A DNA stretch of 7,331 bases. Source: Actinomycetota bacterium (GTDB lineage: Bacteria; Actinomycetota; Actinomycetes; Nanopelagicales; Nanopelagicaceae). How positions within the stretch are numbered: the first letter of the stretch is position 1; every line of letters starts with the position of its first letter. The stretch spans positions 1 to 7,331 of the forward strand of contig WLCR01000054.1 of assembly GCA_009705235.1 (NCBI GenBank), in the 5' to 3' direction. The translations under genes were made by a program, and so were the position numbers. The notes under the pieces are model-generated. The model made no database searches. It was not told the origin of the DNA and saw only the letters and a program-made list of their open reading frames with translations. Of this stretch, positions 1 through 6,585 are shown piece after piece.

Positions 1-288
1 CCTCTCGCTGCGCAGTATGCATTTGAAGCAGGTTTTGATGCAGTTGTTGCAGTTGGTCTCGTTCTAAAAGGTGAAACACCACACTTTGATTATGTCTGCC
101 AAGGCGTTACGCAAGGTGTCATCGATGTTTCGCTCAAGTATGGAAAACCAATTGGCTATGGCGTCTTGATGTGTAATGACCTAGATCAAGCTATTGCCAG
201 ATCAGGAGCTGTTGGAAGCAAAGAGGATAAGGGATATGACAGCGCAGTTGCTGCTCTTGAACTACTTCACTTACGCAACAAGAATTGA
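1..288 (+). CDS. ribH: 6,7-dimethyl-8-ribityllumazine synthase, 3' part
   Basis: Lumazine synthase condenses 5-amino-6-ribitylamino-uracil with 3,4-dihydroxy-2-butanone 4-phosphate, the penultimate step of riboflavin synthesis. It is cytosolic and usually forms pentamers or 60-mer shells. Reading frame 1 is open from the window edge to TGA at 286-288, giving 95 residues. The family's usual length is about 155, so roughly 60 N-terminal residues lie outside the window. Visible signatures are the segment AVGLVLKGETPHFDYVCQGV, which contains the phosphate/substrate-binding KGxTPHF loop and the family's catalytic histidine (codon 82-84). Further on come VTQGVIDVSL, the GVLMCND strand and the C-terminal SKEDKG motif near the conserved arginine of AIARSG. 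The last 18 bp overlap the 3' end of the convergent dioxygenase gene, leaving no room for a separate terminator. Identification is firm; only the 5' end and upstream context are unknown. Confidence 0.96.
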   Translation, partial: PLAAQYAFEAGFDAVVAVGLVLKGETPHFDYVCQGVTQGVIDVSLKYGKPIGYGVLMCNDLDQAIARSGAVGSKEDKGYDSAVAALELLHLRNKN

Positions 289-1044
289 ACGTTTCGATAG
301 CCCCATAAAGTAACCATCGATTAAGGTTTCAACTGGTGCATCTGCTTTTTGGGCAGCACCCAAAGTAATAAACAAAGGCGTGAAGTGCTCAACAGTTGGA
401 TGCGCATAAGGCATTCCTGGCGCTTTCGATTTAAATGCAGATAGTGTTTCAACATCACCCTTGGCAAGTGCTTCAGCTGCCCAGGTATCAAACTCACTCG
501 ACCATGTCGGTGCAACTGCATCGGTACTCCAGTCGCGCAAGTAGGGCAAACCATGAGTCATAAATCCAGAACCAATTACTAGTACACCCTGATCACGCAA
601 TGGTTGTAAGCGACGACCAAGTTCTAGTAACCGTGCAGGATCACTTGTTGGCATCGACATCTGTAAAACAGGAATATCTGCATTGGGGTACATCACCTTT
701 AATGGCACCCAGGCACCATGATCTAAACCGCGATTGCTTTGAAAGACAGGTTCGTTATCTGGCATCATCGAAGCAACTAAATTCATTAACTCTGTTGCAT
801 CTGGAGTTTCGTAGGTCATTTCAAAAAACTTTTTAGCAAAACCACTGAAGTCATAAACCAGGGGAGTTCCAGCAACAGGACTACTTAATGTGACAGGCGC
901 AGATTCCCAATGAGCCGAAACAATCAGGATCGCCTTCGGTTTTTCGATCTGCCCAGCGATGCTCTTTAACTGTGATGTCCATAACTCATCATCGAGCAGC
1001 ATTGGTGCTCCATGGCCTATGTACAACGCGGGTAATTGAGGCAT
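271..1044 (-). CDS. ygiD: YgiD/DODA-type extradiol ring-cleavage dioxygenase
   Basis: The 257-residue product belongs to the LigB-superfamily class III extradiol dioxygenases of the 4,5-DOPA dioxygenase (YgiD/DODA) group. These enzymes use a non-haem metal to open catechol rings; E. coli YgiD can convert L-DOPA to 4,5-seco-DOPA, but the physiological substrate in bacteria is generally unclear. The length matches the family. Conserved histidines stand in their expected motifs: H11 in IGHGAPM, H45 in VSAHWE, H109 in GLDHGAWVPL, H164 in GSGFMTHGL, and H215/H220 in HPTVEHFTPLF. By analogy with YgiD, H11, H45 and H220 should bind the metal and H164 should lie in the active site. There is no signal peptide, so it is cytosolic. 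The ATG at 1044 fits a leaderless mRNA: a TACCCT -10 box ends exactly 6 nt upstream, and no Shine-Dalgarno is present. A perfect MarR-like palindrome covers the -35 region, suggesting repression relieved by an aromatic or electrophilic compound. Its 3' end overlaps ribH by 18 bp. The exact substrate cannot be told from sequence. Confidence 0.9.
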   Translation of the reverse strand: MPQLPALYIGHGAPMLLDDELWTSQLKSIAGQIEKPKAILIVSAHWESAPVTLSSPVAGTPLVYDFSGFAKKFFEMTYETPDATELMNLVASMMPDNEPVFQSNRGLDHGAWVPLKVMYPNADIPVLQMSMPTSDPARLLELGRRLQPLRDQGVLVIGSGFMTHGLPYLRDWSTDAVAPTWSSEFDTWAAEALAKGDVETLSAFKSKAPGMPYAHPTVEHFTPLFITLGAAQKADAPVETLIDGYFMGLSKRSILVA

Positions 1045-1050
1045 GGCGAC

Positions 1051-1079
1051 AGGGTATACCTAAGTAGTTGAATATTCAA
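1051..1079 (-). promoter_or_regulatory. Predicted promoter of the dioxygenase gene
   Basis: Read on the minus strand, TTGAAT (1079-1074) and TACCCT (1056-1051) form a -35/-10 pair with a 17-nt spacer. The -10 box occupies exactly -12 to -7 if transcription starts at the A of the ATG at 1044, which implies a leaderless transcript. The -35 box matches TTGACA at its first four positions and lies inside the palindrome at 1062-1085. This is prediction from sequence only; the -10 box matches only the TAnnnT pattern. Confidence 0.6.
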
Positions 1080-1085
1080 CTACTT
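1062..1085. promoter_or_regulatory. Perfect 24-bp palindrome, probable MarR-type operator
   Basis: The half AAGTAGTTGAAT at 1062-1073 is followed directly by its exact reverse complement ATTCAACTACTT at 1074-1085, with no mismatch and no spacer. AT-rich palindromes with TTGA...TCAA halves are typical operators of MarR-family repressors. The site spans about -18 to -41 of the dioxygenase promoter and contains its -35 hexamer, so a bound protein would block RNA polymerase there. It sits 41 nt or more upstream of the prpB start, beyond that core promoter. No MarR gene lies in the window, so the regulator is encoded elsewhere. The palindrome itself is certain; the regulator family is inferred. 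Confidence 0.75.
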
Positions 1086-1110
1086 CTTGTGTTTTTAAAG
1101 GAGTTCCTGG

Positions 1111-1139
1111 TAGTTACACTCAACCTGTGAGCGTAACTA
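1111..1139 (+). promoter_or_regulatory. 29-bp imperfect dyad over the prpB -10 box and start codon
   Basis: The left arm TAGTTACaCTCA (1111-1122) pairs with the right arm TGAGcGTAACTA (1128-1139) at 11 of 12 positions, around a 5-nt centre (1123-1127). The dyad covers the predicted -10 box TACACT (1115-1120) and the first codons of prpB. If transcription starts at 1127, only the right half is transcribed, so the structure would act as a DNA operator for the prp operon. If transcription starts further upstream, it would form an RNA hairpin hiding the GTG start. The arms differ from the neighbouring MarR-like palindrome, pointing to a different regulator. I do not recognise the cognate family. 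Confidence 0.6.
1115..1120 (+). promoter_or_regulatory. Predicted -10 box of the prpBCD operon
   Basis: TACACT fits the TAnnnT -10 pattern and lies exactly at -12 to -7 relative to the G of the prpB GTG at 1127, as expected for a leaderless transcript. No convincing -35 hexamer stands 16-18 nt upstream; the best candidate is TTTTTA at 1092-1097. The weak -35 would be consistent with a regulated or activator-dependent promoter, but that is inference. Confidence 0.5.
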
Positions 1140-2014
1140 GCGCAGGAGCAGCCTTTAAGAAGGCGTTAGTTGAAGAAACCCCACTTCAAATTGTTGGAAC
1201 AATCAACGCTAATCACGCCCTGCTTGCTCAGCGAGCCGGATATCGCGCAATTTATTTGTCAGGTGGCGGTGTCGCCGCAGGATCTATGGGTATCCCAGAT
1301 CTAGGAATCACAACATTAGAAGATGTACTTACTGATGTGCGACGCATTACCAATGTTTGCGATACGCCATTGTTGGTTGATGCGGACACTGGATTTGGTG
1401 CATCGGCTTTTAATATTGGCCGCACAGTAAAGGATCTGATCAAAGCTGGAGCGGCCGCACTGCATATTGAAGATCAGGTCGGTGCAAAGCGTTGTGGCCA
1501 TCGCCCCAACAAGGAAATTGTTACAAAAACCGAAATGGTGGATCGCATCAAGGCGGCAGTTGATGCCCGCACAGATGACAACTTTCAGATCATGGCCCGC
1601 ACAGATGCGATTGCAAATGAAGGTATCGAATCAGCGCTAGATCGCATCCATGCCTATGTTGAAGCCGGCGCAGACTTAGTTTTCCCAGAAGCAATCGAAA
1701 ACTTGGCAGATTATGCAAAGATTTCATCTGCTGTTTCCACACCGATCCTGGCAAATATCACTGAATTTGGAAAGACTCCGATGTTTACTCGTGAGGAACT
1801 AGCTGCCAGTGGCGTAGGAATGATCCTGTACCCATTGTCAGCTTTTAGAGCGATGAACAAGGCTGCAGAAAATGTCTACACAGCGATCCGCCGCGATGGC
1901 ACACAGGCCACTGTGATCGACACAATGCAGACCCGGGAAGAGTTGTACCAAGCAATTAATTATTATGAGTACGAAAAAGCACTTGACCAAACACTAGGCA
2001 AAGACAACGGGTAA
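1127..2014 (+). CDS. prpB: 2-methylisocitrate lyase
   Basis: This enzyme cleaves (2R,3S)-2-methylisocitrate to pyruvate and succinate, the last step of the 2-methylcitrate cycle for propionyl-CoA disposal. The 295-residue protein is an isocitrate lyase/PEP mutase superfamily TIM barrel. Residues fall at the same numbers as in E. coli PrpB as I remember it: the active-site KRCGH loop at 121-125 with catalytic C123, followed by RPNK, which separates methylisocitrate lyase from isocitrate lyase. Metal and substrate residues D58, D85, D87, H113, E115, R158 and E188 are also present. The first codon is taken as GTG at 1127, because no other ATG or GTG lies in frame just upstream and a -10 box sits 6 nt before it. 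An AAAGGAG at 1097-1103 is too far away to serve this start. The gene is first in a prpB-prpC-prpD operon, 6 nt before prpC. A dyad over its promoter and start codon suggests tight control. The sequence resembles enterobacterial PrpB closely. Confidence 0.96.
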   Translation: MSVTSAGAAFKKALVEETPLQIVGTINANHALLAQRAGYRAIYLSGGGVAAGSMGIPDLGITTLEDVLTDVRRITNVCDTPLLVDADTGFGASAFNIGRTVKDLIKAGAAALHIEDQVGAKRCGHRPNKEIVTKTEMVDRIKAAVDARTDDNFQIMARTDAIANEGIESALDRIHAYVEAGADLVFPEAIENLADYAKISSAVSTPILANITEFGKTPMFTREELAASGVGMILYPLSAFRAMNKAAENVYTAIRRDGTQATVIDTMQTREELYQAINYYEYEKALDQTLGKDNG

Positions 2015-2020
2015 AAAATC

Positions 2021-3151
2021 ATGACAGATATCAAAGTAAAGAAGTCAGTTGCACTTTCAGGTGTTCCAGCGGGAAACACTGCGCTGAGCGCAGTAGGTGG
2101 AGCAGATCTTCACTACCGTGGATACTCAATCAAAGACTTGGCCGCTAACTGCCAGTTCGAAGAAGTTGCGTATCTTCTTGTCCACGGCGCGCTGCCTACC
2201 CAAGCGCAGCTAGATGCTTACAAATCAAAGCTCAAAGGTCTACGCGGGCTTTCACCACAGGTCAAGACAGTTTTAGAACAACTTCCAGCAACTGCCCATG
2301 CGATGGATGTTTTACGTACTGGGTTTTCAGCACTCGGTGCAATCACACCAGAGTCTTCCCATCACACCGAAGCAGAAGCACGCGATATTGCAGATTCAAT
2401 GCTGGCCAAGACTGGTTCATTACTTGGTTATTGGCACCATTTTGCTAATAGTGGAAAACGAATCGAAGTAGCGACAGATGACAATTCAATCGGTGCTCAC
2501 TTCTTGCATTTATTACACGGTGAAAAGCCATCTGCGCTATGGGAAAAAGCTATGCACGCCTCATTAGTTCTTTATGCAGAGCATGAATTTAACGCATCTA
2601 CTTTTACCGGTCGAGTAATCGCCGGCACTGGCGCTGACATTTACTCTTGCGTTACAGGATCAATTGGCGCACTCAGTGGTCCAAAGCATGGCGGTGCTAA
2701 CGAGGTCGCACTTGAAATTCAACTTCGTTACTCATCACCAGATCAAGCTGAAACAGATATTCGCGCTCGTGTAGAAGCCAAAGAAGTTGTCATTGGTTTT
2801 GGTCACCCTGTCTACACGGTTTCAGATCCTCGCAATGAGATCGTAAAGGTAATCACAAAAGAGCTGGCAATAGCTGCAGGCAAGGAAAGCTTGTATGACG
2901 TTGCAGAACGCATCGAATCTGTCATGTGGGAAGTTAAGAAGATGTTTCCTAACGTGGACTGGTTCTCAGCTGTTGCTTACGATGCGATGAAGATTCCAGT
3001 TAACTACTTCACGCCGTTATTTGTGATGGCTCGTATTTCAGGCTGGACAGCCCACGTAATCGAACAGCGCAATGACGGCAAGATCATCCGCCCAACGGCT
3101 ACTTATGTTGGTCCAGAAGATTTGGTGTTTGTTCCAATCGAAAAGCGTTAA
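2021..3151 (+). CDS. prpC: 2-methylcitrate synthase
   Basis: PrpC condenses propionyl-CoA with oxaloacetate to form 2-methylcitrate and CoA, the entry step of the methylcitrate cycle; such enzymes often retain some citrate synthase activity. The 376-residue cytosolic protein has the full type-II-like citrate synthase fold. The expected catalytic triad is visible: H223 in GPKHGGAN, H262 in GFGHPVY and D313 in NVDWFSAV. The HEFNAST segment lies at 188-194, and the C-terminal [11 protein letters not shown], with its substrate-binding arginines, spans 348-358. The N-terminal stretch [16 protein letters not shown] and the motif LHYRGY are hallmarks of the PrpC branch rather than of housekeeping citrate synthase. 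ATG at 2021 is 6 nt after the prpB stop, and no strong Shine-Dalgarno precedes it, so translation is probably coupled to prpB. prpD follows after 3 nt. Position between prpB and prpD settles methylcitrate over citrate as the main product. Confidence 0.95.
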   Translation: MTDIKVKKSVALSGVPAGNTALSAVGGADLHYRGYSIKDLAANCQFEEVAYLLVHGALPTQAQLDAYKSKLKGLRGLSPQVKTVLEQLPATAHAMDVLRTGFSALGAITPESSHHTEAEARDIADSMLAKTGSLLGYWHHFANSGKRIEVATDDNSIGAHFLHLLHGEKPSALWEKAMHASLVLYAEHEFNASTFTGRVIAGTGADIYSCVTGSIGALSGPKHGGANEVALEIQLRYSSPDQAETDIRARVEAKEVVIGFGHPVYTVSDPRNEIVKVITKELAIAAGKESLYDVAERIESVMWEVKKMFPNVDWFSAVAYDAMKIPVNYFTPLFVMARISGWTAHVIEQRNDGKIIRPTATYVGPEDLVFVPIEKR

Positions 3152-3154
3152 TAC

Positions 3155-4594
3155 ATGTCTAGCCAGGTCAGTTCAAATAACCAACCATACGATCAGGAAA
3201 TCATCGACATAGTTGATTACGTACTGAACTACGAAGTTAAATCTTCGGTAGCTTACGAAACTGCCTGGAACTGCCTTTTGGACACACTTGGATGTGGCCT
3301 AGAAGCACTTGAATATGAAGCCTGCACCAAGCTTTTAGGGCCAGTTGTTGCTGGAACAACCGTTGCAAACGGAGTAAAAGTTCCGGGCACCAAGCATGTT
3401 TTAGACCCGGTGCAAGGAGCGTTCAATATCGGGGCGATGATTCGCTGGTTAGATTTTAATGACACTTGGTTAGCTGCCGAGTGGGGCCACCCATCAGATA
3501 ACTTAGGTGGAATTCTTGCAATAGCTGATTGGTTATCTCGAACAACAGATAAGAAATTTACGATCAAAGATGTCTTAACTGCGATGATCAAAGCACATGA
3601 GATCCAGGGTTGTATTGCACTTGAAAACTCATTTAATAAGGTTGGCCTAGATCACGTTATTTTGGTTAAAGTCGCATCTACTGCTGTTGTTGCACAGATG
3701 TTGGGACTAACCCGTGATCAAGCACTGGCCGCGGTTTCACTTGCTTGGGTTGATGGGCAATCACTGCGTACCTATCGTCACTTTCCAAATGCAGGATCTC
3801 GTAAATCATGGGCCGCAGGAGATGCCACCTCACGCGCCGTCCGCCTAGCTTTAATTGCACAGACAGGTGAGATGGGTTATCCATCAGCACTCACTGCAAA
3901 AACCTGGGGTTTTTATGATGTGTCCTTTAAGGGCAAACCATTTACCTTTCAGCGACCTTATGGTTCATATGTCATGGAAAATATCTTGTTCAAGATTTCC
4001 TTTCCCGCCGAATTCCATTCGCAAACTGCTGTGGAAGCTGCGATGACGATTTATCAGCAGATGCAGGCTGCGGGCAAGACATCTGATGACATCAAGAAAG
4101 TAACGATTCGCACCCACGAGGCATGCATTCGCATCATCGACAAAAAAGGTCCGCTGAATAATCCAGCAGATCGCGATCACTGTATTCAGTACATGACAGC
4201 TGTGCCTTTTATATTCGGTCGCTTAACCGCCCGTGATTATGAAGAAGACATTGCAGCTGATCCGCGGATCGATGCTCTGCGCGAGAAAATTACGTGTGTA
4301 GAGGATGGTGGGTATACCGCTGATTATCACGACCCAGAAAAGCGATCCATTGCCAACGCAATAACAGTTGAATTCAATGATGGCACCAGCTTTGCAGAAG
4401 TAGCCGTTGAGTATCCAATCGGTCATGCACGCCGCCGTGTCGAAGGTATTCCGTTGCTGATCGAAAAGTACAAGACTAACTTGGCCCGTATTTATGATGC
4501 AGATAAGCAAAAAAAGATCACGGACCTGTGCCTAGATTATGACAAGCTTGTGGCAACGCCAGTAAATGAGTTCATGGATTTGTTGGCTCTTTAA
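3155..4594 (+). CDS. prpD: 2-methylcitrate dehydratase
   Basis: PrpD, an MmgE/PrpD-family iron-independent dehydratase, removes water from 2-methylcitrate to give 2-methyl-cis-aconitate. An aconitase then rehydrates this to 2-methylisocitrate for PrpB. The 479 residues match the roughly 483 of E. coli PrpD. Recognisable segments in order are LDFNDTW near 99-105, WGHPSDNLGGILA at 110-122, GLDHVILVKVAST at 164-176, RKSWAAGDATSRAV at 216-229, FPAEFHSQTAVEAA at 283-296, NNPADRDHC at 335-343 and PIGHARRR at 421-428. These correspond nearly word for word to the E. coli protein as I recall it. They are unlike the shorter-motif PrpD of corynebacteria, which suggests lateral transfer. ATG at 3155 is 3 nt after the prpC stop, with no clear ribosome-binding site. 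The TAA stop overlaps the next gene's ATG by 1 nt (TAATG). No acnD or prpF is present to replace it. Confidence 0.96.
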   Translation: MSSQVSSNNQPYDQEIIDIVDYVLNYEVKSSVAYETAWNCLLDTLGCGLEALEYEACTKLLGPVVAGTTVANGVKVPGTKHVLDPVQGAFNIGAMIRWLDFNDTWLAAEWGHPSDNLGGILAIADWLSRTTDKKFTIKDVLTAMIKAHEIQGCIALENSFNKVGLDHVILVKVASTAVVAQMLGLTRDQALAAVSLAWVDGQSLRTYRHFPNAGSRKSWAAGDATSRAVRLALIAQTGEMGYPSALTAKTWGFYDVSFKGKPFTFQRPYGSYVMENILFKISFPAEFHSQTAVEAAMTIYQQMQAAGKTSDDIKKVTIRTHEACIRIIDKKGPLNNPADRDHCIQYMTAVPFIFGRLTARDYEEDIAADPRIDALREKITCVEDGGYTADYHDPEKRSIANAITVEFNDGTSFAEVAVEYPIGHARRRVEGIPLLIEKYKTNLARIYDADKQKKITDLCLDYDKLVATPVNEFMDLLAL

Positions 4595-6585
4595 TGAGCG
4601 ATATGTCAGCAAAGGTGCGTCGCGCACTAGATGTTGCTGTCGAAGCAATCGGTGGTTCAGCTCGTGAAGGTCAGATTGAAATGGCCGAAGCAGTTGCAAA
4701 TGCTTTGACTAATCGCCATCACTTGATGGTGCAAGCAGGTACCGGAACAGGAAAGTCACTTGCATATTTAATTCCTGGCATTGTCCATGGTCGAAAAGTC
4801 TTGGTGGCAACAGCAACGATTGCTTTACAACGTCAATTAGTGGATCGTGATTTACCGGCAGTTGTTCCGGCTCTTGAAAAAGAGCTCGGTCGAGAAATCT
4901 CGTATGCGATCTATAAAGGTGTCGGAAATTATGTCTGTTTGCAAAAGATGAACAGCGATGATGTGGACCCCGATGGTGAATTAGTAATGGAAGTTTCATC
5001 CCTTGAAAAGGATGCCAAACGCTTGATTGCTTGGGCCAAGACCCCGGGTGTGAGCGGTGATCGTGATGATGCTCCCGAAGTAGATCGCAGAGTATGGGCG
5101 GCAAATAGTGTTTCTGGACGTGAATGCGTCGGAGCCGATGTATGTGCTTTTGGTTCACAATGCTTTGCGGCAAATGCCAAAGCAAAGGCACAGACTGCAG
5201 ATATCGTTATTACCAACCACACACTTTTGGCAATTGAAATCGTGGATTCACATCCGATCCTGCCAGAACGTGATTGCGTGATTTTAGATGAAGCACATGA
5301 GTTTATGGATCGTGCAACCCAAGCGGTTACTGATGAACTAACGAGCAACCGTGTTTTGCGCGCTGCCGCAATGGCTCGCAAGTTCATGCCGGGCAAGCTT
5401 TCAGATGCATTTCATAAGGCAGCAAATGATTTTCATGAATCCATGGTGGATTATGGCGAGTCAGCAAAAACAGAGTTTGGCACACAAGGCCGACTCGAAG
5501 AGATACCGCAATCACTTGAGTTTTCTATTCGAAAAGTCATGGAAGCATCAAAAGCAATAATTCAATTCTTATCTGCAGATGATGAGATTATCGATACCGA
5601 TGGCTTGGCAGAGCGGGCACGGGTAAAAGGTGCTGTCAATGAAATTGCAACGACGGCCACAACGCTACTGAAGATGGGAGACGGATTAGTGCTCTGGTAT
5701 GAACCAACATTTTCTACTTTGTACTTAGCGCCGTTATCTGTGTCCGAAGTCTTGCGTGAAAACTTACTAACCAAGACGCCTGTGATTGCGACATCTGCAA
5801 CCCTTACAGTGGGCAACGGTTTTGATTCCATGGCAAAGAGCATTGGATTCTTGGTCAATGAAGAAATGAGCGCTGAAGTAAAAGAGGGCGAAGTGGATCC
5901 GGCCAATATTCAGATGCTAGATGTTGGAAGCCCATTTGATTTTGCTAATCAAGGTGTTTTATACATGCCTAAGCATCTACCCGAGCCAGGACGTGATGGC
6001 CCAAGCACAGAAGTTTTGACTGAACTAGGTGAGTTAATCGATGCAGCAGGAGGTCGTACCCTCGCATTGTTTTCATCATGGCGTGGAGTAGAGGCAGCAG
6101 ATTTACATTTGCGCAAAGTGTTGGCTGAGCTTCCAATAAAAATCATCACCCAAAAGCGTGGAGATGCGGTTGGTCCATTAGTTTCTAGATTTGCTAAAGA
6201 TGAGACCTCGATTTTGATTGGCACGATGTCACTATGGCAAGGCGTTGATGTGCCAGGAAACAGTTGTATTTTGGTAGCAATCGATCGCATTCCTTTTCCG
6301 CGACCTGATGAACCTGTGATGAGTGCGCGCGCAGCACAGGCCGATGCCAAAGGCGGAAGTGGATTTATGCAGGTTTCATTGCCACGTGCGGCCTTGTTAT
6401 TAGCACAGGGCACCGGACGTCTTATTCGCTCCGTTGATGACCGGGGAGTAGTCGCCATCTTGGATTCGCGCATCGTGACGAAGCGTTACGGAAGTGTCTT
6501 ACTTAACTCAATGCCACCGCTGTGGCGCACATCTGATCCTGCAGTAGTTCGGGATTCGCTAAAGCGTCTTAAGGATACTTTGTAG
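4594..6585 (+). CDS. dinG: DinG/YoaA-type Fe-S superfamily 2 DNA helicase
   Basis: The 663-residue product is an XPD/Rad3-like 5'-3' DNA helicase, the family that resolves R-loops, forked or damaged DNA in an ATP- and iron-sulfur-dependent manner. Motifs in order are: a Q-like REGQIEM at 24-30, Walker A AGTGTGKS at 48-55, four cluster cysteines C115, C178, C184 and C190 with XPD-type spacing, DEAH at 232-235, TSATLT (motif III) at 400-405, WQGVDVPG at 548-555, and QGTGRLIRS (motif VI) at 605-613. No N-terminal exonuclease domain is present, unlike the Firmicutes DinG. The C-terminal half (QGTGRLIR, DDRGVVAILDSR, YGS) looks closer to E. coli YoaA than to E. coli DinG, so the symbol marks the family only. 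The ATG at 4594 overlaps the prpD stop and implies translational coupling; ATG 4603 is a possible alternative. Its 3' end overlaps the convergent Nudix gene by 27 bp. It may also have an internal promoter that I could not identify. Confidence 0.93.
   Translation: MSDMSAKVRRALDVAVEAIGGSAREGQIEMAEAVANALTNRHHLMVQAGTGTGKSLAYLIPGIVHGRKVLVATATIALQRQLVDRDLPAVVPALEKELGREISYAIYKGVGNYVCLQKMNSDDVDPDGELVMEVSSLEKDAKRLIAWAKTPGVSGDRDDAPEVDRRVWAANSVSGRECVGADVCAFGSQCFAANAKAKAQTADIVITNHTLLAIEIVDSHPILPERDCVILDEAHEFMDRATQAVTDELTSNRVLRAAAMARKFMPGKLSDAFHKAANDFHESMVDYGESAKTEFGTQGRLEEIPQSLEFSIRKVMEASKAIIQFLSADDEIIDTDGLAERARVKGAVNEIATTATTLLKMGDGLVLWYEPTFSTLYLAPLSVSEVLRENLLTKTPVIATSATLTVGNGFDSMAKSIGFLVNEEMSAEVKEGEVDPANIQMLDVGSPFDFANQGVLYMPKHLPEPGRDGPSTEVLTELGELIDAAGGRTLALFSSWRGVEAADLHLRKVLAELPIKIITQKRGDAVGPLVSRFAKDETSILIGTMSLWQGVDVPGNSCILVAIDRIPFPRPDEPVMSARAAQADAKGGSGFMQVSLPRAALLLAQGTGRLIRSVDDRGVVAILDSRIVTKRYGSVLLNSMPPLWRTSDPAVVRDSLKRLKDTL

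Noticed and set aside
600..836. A 78-codon plus-strand frame
   Set aside because: It runs antisense through the conserved GLDHGAW region of the dioxygenase and looks like a shadow.
1053..1060. GGTATACC 8-bp palindrome next to the MarR-like site
   Set aside because: It is short, similar GGTATACC-like strings occur in other places (for example near 4313 and 7133), and it overlaps the dioxygenase -10 region, so it is most likely incidental.
1097..1103. AAAGGAG as a ribosome-binding site for prpB
   Set aside because: It is 23 nt from the GTG at 1127, too far for initiation, and no ATG, GTG or TTG start with a useful open frame lies 5-10 nt after it.
4709..5396. Overlapping minus-strand frames of 160 and 155 codons
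   Set aside because: Both are antisense to the helicase, whose frame carries all expected motifs here (Walker A, four cysteines, DEAH). Their compositions are skewed (His/Pro-rich or Ser/Ala-rich), as expected of shadow frames.
5949..6473. A 174-codon minus-strand frame
   Set aside because: It is antisense to the conserved helicase C-terminal motifs and has no recognisable family features.
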